Part shown: positions 6,318 to 9,751 of the stretch, in pieces | How positions within the stretch are numbered: the stretch's first letter is position 1 | Layout: each line of letters begins with the position of its first letter | Source of the DNA: Verrucomicrobiia bacterium | Lineage (GTDB): Bacteria > Verrucomicrobiota > Verrucomicrobiia > Opitutales > Opitutaceae | Direction: 5' to 3' | Assembly: GCA_030424825.1 (NCBI GenBank) | Contig: JAUHWE010000130.1 | Span: 1-9,751 of the forward strand | Length of the DNA stretch: 9,751 nucleotides | Notes under the pieces: generated by a model | The model's database searches: none | What the model saw: the letters and a program-made list of their open reading frames with translations, nothing else | What the model was told of the DNA's origin: nothing | Translations under genes and position numbers: made by a program

Positions 6318-6854
6318 TTAAAAATGGTTCTTCCACATCATCGATTCGAGGGGAAGGGGGGAGCGAGTGTTGTATTTGGCGGACCCTTTTTTGTTGTACA
6401 TGGTTTCCACGTCTCCTTGCACGTCGAAATAAATGAGTTGGCCGATGGGCATGCCGGCGTACACACGCACCGGCTGGGAAACAGAAATCTCTAGGGTCCA
6501 ATGGTTGCAGAAGCCAACATCCCCCTTTCCTGCGGTGGCATGGATATCGATACCGAGACGGCCCACACTGGATTTGCCTTCAAGAAAAGGGACGTGCTTG
6601 TGGGACTCCGTGTACTCAAGCGTGGAACCCAAGTAAGTGGTTCCCGGCCGAAGGACGAAACCGTCCTCCCCGATCTCGAAATGCTCGACTTTATTGTGCT
6701 TCTTAGCGTCGAGAATTTCCGAAAGATAGGTCGCCAGATGCTTGCTCAAGTGCACATCGTAGCTATTCGTTCCTAGTGATTCTCGAGCGTACGGCTCAAT
6801 GACAATCTCACCTTTCGCGATGGATTGGAGGATTGCTTTGTCGGATAGTATCAT
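6318..6854 (-). CDS. dcd: dCTP deaminase (possibly bifunctional dCTP deaminase/dUTPase)
   Basis: Dcd converts dCTP to dUTP, feeding dTMP synthesis, as a homotrimer in the cytoplasm. The 178-residue protein starts with the family opening MILSDKAIL and has NSYDVHL at 30-36, the GKSSVGRLG nucleotide loop (93-101), the TAG segment (107-109), and catalytic Glu122 in TLE. It ends with the YNKKGSAKY C-terminal lid motif (153-161). HATAG followed by GDVGF resembles the bifunctional deaminase/dUTPase branch (HQTAG in Methanocaldococcus, HSTAG in Mycobacterium, from memory) more than the E. coli mono-functional form (HVTAH). So dUMP may be the direct product; this is inference. It is the second gene of a minus-strand pair, 18 bp behind the aminotransferase stop, without a visible ribosome-binding site. 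It converges on the membrane-protein gene across a 39-bp gap. Confidence 0.93.
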   Translation of the reverse strand: MILSDKAILQSIAKGEIVIEPYARESLGTNSYDVHLSKHLATYLSEILDAKKHNKVEHFEIGEDGFVLRPGTTYLGSTLEYTESHKHVPFLEGKSSVGRLGIDIHATAGKGDVGFCNHWTLEISVSQPVRVYAGMPIGQLIYFDVQGDVETMYNKKGSAKYNTRSPLPLESMMWKNHF

Positions 6855-6872
6855 TTTTCGGCGGGTGTGGAC

Positions 6873-8072
6873 CTAACCTAGGATATCTTTCAAAACGCTT
6901 ACGAGCCGAGACAGGTTGTGGCTCGTAATTCCTGCGACATTGATCCGGCCACTGTCCACAATGTAAATGCTGTGCTCGTTTCGCAGTGTAATGGCTTGTT
7001 CCTTGGTTAATCCGGTGAAAGAGAACATCCCCTTTTGGTCTATTAAGAAGCTGAAATCCTGCGATACGCCTGCGTCGGCGAGTGCCGTCACAAATTGATG
7101 ACGGACTTCGTGTATCCGCGTTCTCATGTCATCTACCTCTTTGACCCAGCGGGTCCGCAAGTCGGAGTCGGCGAGAATAGTCTCGACGATGGCGCCTCCG
7201 TGCGCGGGTGGATTCGAATAGTTGGTGCGAATGGCGATTTTAACTTGGCTGGCGACCCGCTTCGATTCGTCTTCGCTTCCGACGACGATGTGCAGAGCCC
7301 CCACCCGGTCTTGATAAAGGCCCAGATTTTTTGAGAAAGACTGGCAGACAAATAGAGGTAGACCCGCTTTAGCGAACGCCCGGGGAGCGTATGCGTCCTC
7401 TTCAATGTCCGAACCGAATCCTTGGTATGCGAAGTCGAGTAGGGGAATCCAGCCCTTCTCGGATGCGATTCCCGCTACCTCGTCCCACTGCTTGGGCGAA
7501 AGATCGGCTCCGGTTGGATTGTGACAGCAAGCATGAAGAATTACAACGTCACCCGACGGGATTGCCTTTATCGATTCGAGAAAGGCGGGATAGTCGAGCC
7601 GGAGGGATTTAGCGTCGAAATAGGAGTAGACTTTGGTTTCCAGGCCGGCTGTTGCGAATATTCCCTTGTGGTTGGCCCAAGTCGGATTGCTCAGCCAGGC
7701 AGAATTCGTATTCAAATTCCCTTTGATGAAATCTGCAGCGACGCGTAGCGCCCCGGTTCCTCCAGGGGTTTGAGCGGTGACAATGCGCCCGGAAAAAGAA
7801 TCAGCGAGTTCCTCCCCGAAGCAAAGTCTCTGAGTGAGTGAAGCGTACTTAGGGCTTCCCGTGATGGGGAGATAGCTCTTTGTCGTGTTCGACGCGGCGA
7901 GGCGCTTTTCCGATTCGTGGACCGTCTCGAGGATGGGGGTGACTCCGGAATCGTTGACGAATACGCCGACGCTCAGGTTGATTTTGTCGGGATTGGAATC
8001 GGCTTTGAAGGCCTCGGTGATACTTAGAATGGGATCGGCCGGAGCCTGGGTTACGGAATCGAAGAGCGACAT
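6873..8072 (-). CDS. aspC: Aspartate/aromatic amino acid aminotransferase (class Ib, AspC/TyrB type)
   Basis: This PLP-dependent transaminase exchanges amino groups between aspartate or aromatic amino acids and 2-oxoglutarate. The 399-residue protein starting at ATG 8070-8072 has the family N-terminus SVTQAPADPIL, the AQTPGGTGALR block, CCHNPTG (N185) and DFAYQGF. The PLP lysine is K248 in SQSFSKNLGLYQDRVGA, the NYSNPPAHG loop follows, and the C-terminal GRINVAG carries the substrate-carboxylate Arg. It resembles E. coli TyrB/AspC over the whole length, so it is complete. The frame stays open to an ATG at 8186, but the extra 38 residues have no family counterpart and would cover the likely promoter. 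A GAAAG lies about 9 nt before the chosen ATG. It probably forms a transcription unit with dcd. AspC versus TyrB specificity cannot be read by eye. Confidence 0.94.
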   Translation of the reverse strand: MSLFDSVTQAPADPILSITEAFKADSNPDKINLSVGVFVNDSGVTPILETVHESEKRLAASNTTKSYLPITGSPKYASLTQRLCFGEELADSFSGRIVTAQTPGGTGALRVAADFIKGNLNTNSAWLSNPTWANHKGIFATAGLETKVYSYFDAKSLRLDYPAFLESIKAIPSGDVVILHACCHNPTGADLSPKQWDEVAGIASEKGWIPLLDFAYQGFGSDIEEDAYAPRAFAKAGLPLFVCQSFSKNLGLYQDRVGALHIVVGSEDESKRVASQVKIAIRTNYSNPPAHGGAIVETILADSDLRTRWVKEVDDMRTRIHEVRHQFVTALADAGVSQDFSFLIDQKGMFSFTGLTKEQAITLRNEHSIYIVDSGRINVAGITSHNLSRLVSVLKDILG

Positions 8073-8115
8073 AGTGGATCTTTCAATATTTGACGATGAT
8101 AGTGCGAGCCGGATC

Positions 8116-8143
8116 AAAGTAGAATCGGTGAGGCTTCTGTCAA
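8116..8143 (-). promoter_or_regulatory. Candidate sigma-70-type promoter for the aminotransferase-dcd pair
   Basis: On the minus strand a consensus -35 TTGACA (8138-8143) is followed after a 16-bp spacer by TACTTT (8116-8121), which matches only three of six -10 bases. Transcription would start near 8108, giving a leader of roughly 35-40 nt before the ATG at 8072. It lies in the 143-bp space between the two divergent genes. The -35 box is convincing, the -10 box is weak. Confidence 0.35.
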
Positions 8144-8215
8144 TGGCGCCGTTTGCAAGTTTCGTTCTTGGTTTGCCTAGAAGCAACGGATCGCGTTTTA
8201 GTCGGTTGGTTTCAA

Positions 8216-9751
8216 ATGGAGTTAGACGTGAACAGCCTCTCTCTCGATTCTCGAGATGCCATTAGATATGCAGCGCTTCTGGGTGAACGATTCTCGTTGC
8301 CAGTGCTCATGGAAATTGGAATTGATTTTGGGGCTTTGGACCCCTTGTTTGACGGAGGTTTTCTCCTTCAGTGTGATGATACCACTGCTCGATTTGCGGA
8401 CTTGGATATGCTTGAGTCAGAAATCCGGCTGCTGCCTTGGTCGCAAAAACGCCGGATCTCGGCGAAAATTGCGCGAGCGCTAGAGAATCGAAGAGCGGAT
8501 CCAAGCGAAATTGCGAGGCATTACGTTAGTGCTCAAGAATTTGCCCAAGCGCGTTCGTTTTTCACTAGGGCGGCAGAGAAGGCCATCTTGGATAATGACT
8601 ATTACACCGCGCTCGATCGATTGCACCAGGCTTTTGAGCTTTGGCCGGCAGAGGAGGAACCGGAATTGCGGAAGCGTCTGCTCTTCGAGATGGGGCGGTG
8701 CGCAGGGAATGTTAATGATTTTGTAAGGTGCCGCATGGCATGGGAGGAGCTGTTGGAAATGTCCATAAGGGGCGACGATTTGGCTTCCCGCCTGGAAGCT
8801 AATCGCCGTTTGGCCGAATTGGCATCACAGGGGAAAGACCGTGTGGAGAAGCGTCAGCGCCTCCTGGAGGCGGCGCGTTTGTCCTCCTTGATAAAGGATC
8901 CTCATCAGGAGGCGAAAGATTGGTATTCCTATGGGGGATTCTTGTTGGACAATATTCGGGTTCGAGAAGCGACCGAAGCGACCAGCCATGCCTTGGAGGC
9001 AGTCAAGAGTTCTGGAGACCGTGGATTGGAGACTGAAATCCTCGCTTTGAACGCCCTCTCCTACGCGATGCAGGGGAATGCCTTGGAGGCGTTTGAACGT
9101 ATAGAAAAAGCAATTACCATTGCAATCGACAACGAGCTTCCGGAACAACTGGCAATCGCGTATCGACGGAAGGCTAACATCCACGAATACACGGGCGAAT
9201 ACCGGGAGTATCTGAATGAGGAACTGGAAAGTCTAGACCGATGCCGAGCAGGCGGATGGGATGGTCTCGAACAGTCTTGCTGGAGCTGCCTCTCTTTCGC
9301 GTTCTTCCGGCTAGGCCAATGGAAGCAAAGTTCTGGCGCGGTTCGAGAAGCAATTGAGCTGAAACAGGTCGATGGGGAACTTCTGGCGGTAGCCACTACG
9401 GTGAAAGCGTGTATGAGTGCGTTGCAAGGCAAGCGGAAGCAGGCGAGTTCTCTGTCTGCAGAGGCCCTGCGGCTGATTCGTCTTCATGGGGGTATCGTCG
9501 TAGAATTCTACATTTATTGGGCCCGTGGCGTGGCGTCGGTGCTAGACGGAGATTCGGCGGCGGCAGGAGAAGCGTTTCGAGACTTGATTACCTTGTGGCG
9601 AAGTACGGAAGATAGGAAAGATGCGCTCTCCGGTCTGGTAGCGGCTGCGGGGTTTTATGCCGATACGAACAATCCGAAATCGCTTGCGGAGTGTATTGAC
9701 ATTCTAAGTGCAATTGCTGCTGACAACTCGACCTTTGAGAGTAATGCGGCA
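8216..9751 (+). CDS. TPR-type helical protein resembling the C-terminal part of STAND/AAA ATPase regulators, 3' end outside window
   Basis: From ATG 8216 the frame is open for 512 codons to the window end, so the gene is incomplete at its 3' side. The start, DSRDAIRYAALLGERFSL (11-28), is the winged-helix-like motif (AAVLGxxF) that follows the NTPase in MalT/adenylate-cyclase/PknK-type STAND proteins. FLLQ and the RRISAKIARALENR segment (79-93) correspond to the R-x-lH-x-xvAxALE part, and SEIARHYVSAQEFAQARSFFTRAAEKA (about 97-123) to the first TPR. Then helical TPR-like pairs continue; ALEA motifs recur at about 259 and 289. No Walker A, Walker B, kinase or DNA-binding domain precedes it, because the opposite strand is occupied by the intact aminotransferase. 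No good ribosome-binding site is visible. Upstream the frame opens only at 8132. Expected role: protein-protein interaction in signalling; effector unknown. Confidence 0.7.
   Translation, partial: MELDVNSLSLDSRDAIRYAALLGERFSLPVLMEIGIDFGALDPLFDGGFLLQCDDTTARFADLDMLESEIRLLPWSQKRRISAKIARALENRRADPSEIARHYVSAQEFAQARSFFTRAAEKAILDNDYYTALDRLHQAFELWPAEEEPELRKRLLFEMGRCAGNVNDFVRCRMAWEELLEMSIRGDDLASRLEANRRLAELASQGKDRVEKRQRLLEAARLSSLIKDPHQEAKDWYSYGGFLLDNIRVREATEATSHALEAVKSSGDRGLETEILALNALSYAMQGNALEAFERIEKAITIAIDNELPEQLAIAYRRKANIHEYTGEYREYLNEELESLDRCRAGGWDGLEQSCWSCLSFAFFRLGQWKQSSGAVREAIELKQVDGELLAVATTVKACMSALQGKRKQASSLSAEALRLIRLHGGIVVEFYIYWARGVASVLDGDSAAAGEAFRDLITLWRSTEDRKDALSGLVAAAGFYADTNNPKSLAECIDILSAIAADNSTFESNAA

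Noticed and set aside
8090..8125. TTGACG at 8090 with TAGAAT at 8120 as a promoter for the TPR-type gene
   Set aside because: The 24-bp spacer is too long for a sigma-70 promoter.
8073..8186. 38-residue N-terminal extension of the aminotransferase
   Set aside because: AspC/TyrB proteins begin at the internal Met; the extension overlaps the likely promoter.
8988..9090. 13-bp direct repeat ATGCCTTGGAGGC at 8988 and 9078
   Set aside because: The copies are in frame inside the TPR-like protein and encode the same ALEA motif; best explained by repeat-protein structure, not a mobile or regulatory element.
1..9751. CRISPR array, tRNA, insertion sequence or phage attachment site
   Set aside because: No regularly spaced repeats, cloverleaf sequence, transposase or integrase motif, or terminal inverted repeats were seen.

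Overview
The window is dense bacterial chromosome with nine complete or near-complete protein genes, one gene tail on the left edge and one long gene running off the right edge. I found no tRNA, rRNA, IS element or CRISPR array. No gene-free stretch exceeds about 150 bp. The mix (RlmD-type methylase, SufE, YdjA-like nitroreductase, RibD-type deaminase, YidD, type Ib aspartate/aromatic aminotransferase, Dcd) is ordinary for a Gram-negative-like bacterium of medium GC. The large-scale feel (housekeeping singletons scattered out of their usual operons, large STAND/TPR-type protein, lipoproteins) would fit a Verrucomicrobiota/PVC-type genome, but that is a weak inference because no marker gene is present.

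Layout. Left block (1-2491): an acidic protein tail (+) converges on rlmD (-); rlmD is divergent from sufE (+); sufE converges on a YdjA-like nitroreductase (-). Middle block (2638-6278, all +): a deaminase-only ribD, yidD started by a 4-nt GTGA overlap, a 9-codon mini-ORF, a sulfatase-fold phosphoglycerol-transferase-like catalytic protein started by another GTGA overlap, and a 499-residue lipoprotein/polytopic membrane protein only 2 nt further on. Right block: aspC/tyrB-type aminotransferase and dcd form a minus-strand pair (18 bp apart), and divergent from them a TPR-type protein starts at 8216 and is still open at 9751.

The most interesting signal is the 3431-6278 pair. The first protein has the full catalytic domain of the lipoteichoic-acid-synthase (LtaS/MdoB) family but only one transmembrane helix, which corresponds to the last helix (TM5) of LtaS. 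The second protein ends in a membrane domain that I read as LtaS TM1-TM4, including the FF-D hallmark after TM3. It carries an extra lipidated, beta-rich periplasmic domain and three further helices in front. I therefore interpret the pair as an LtaS-like enzyme split in the cytoplasmic loop between TM4 and TM5, with the two halves encoded in inverted order and the membrane half fused to a new sensor-like module. The predicted topologies of both halves agree with this. This region is also visibly more AT-rich than its flanks.

A second point is the right-edge protein. It begins directly at the helical module that normally follows the ATPase of STAND/AAA regulators, so it looks like a STAND protein lacking its ATPase.
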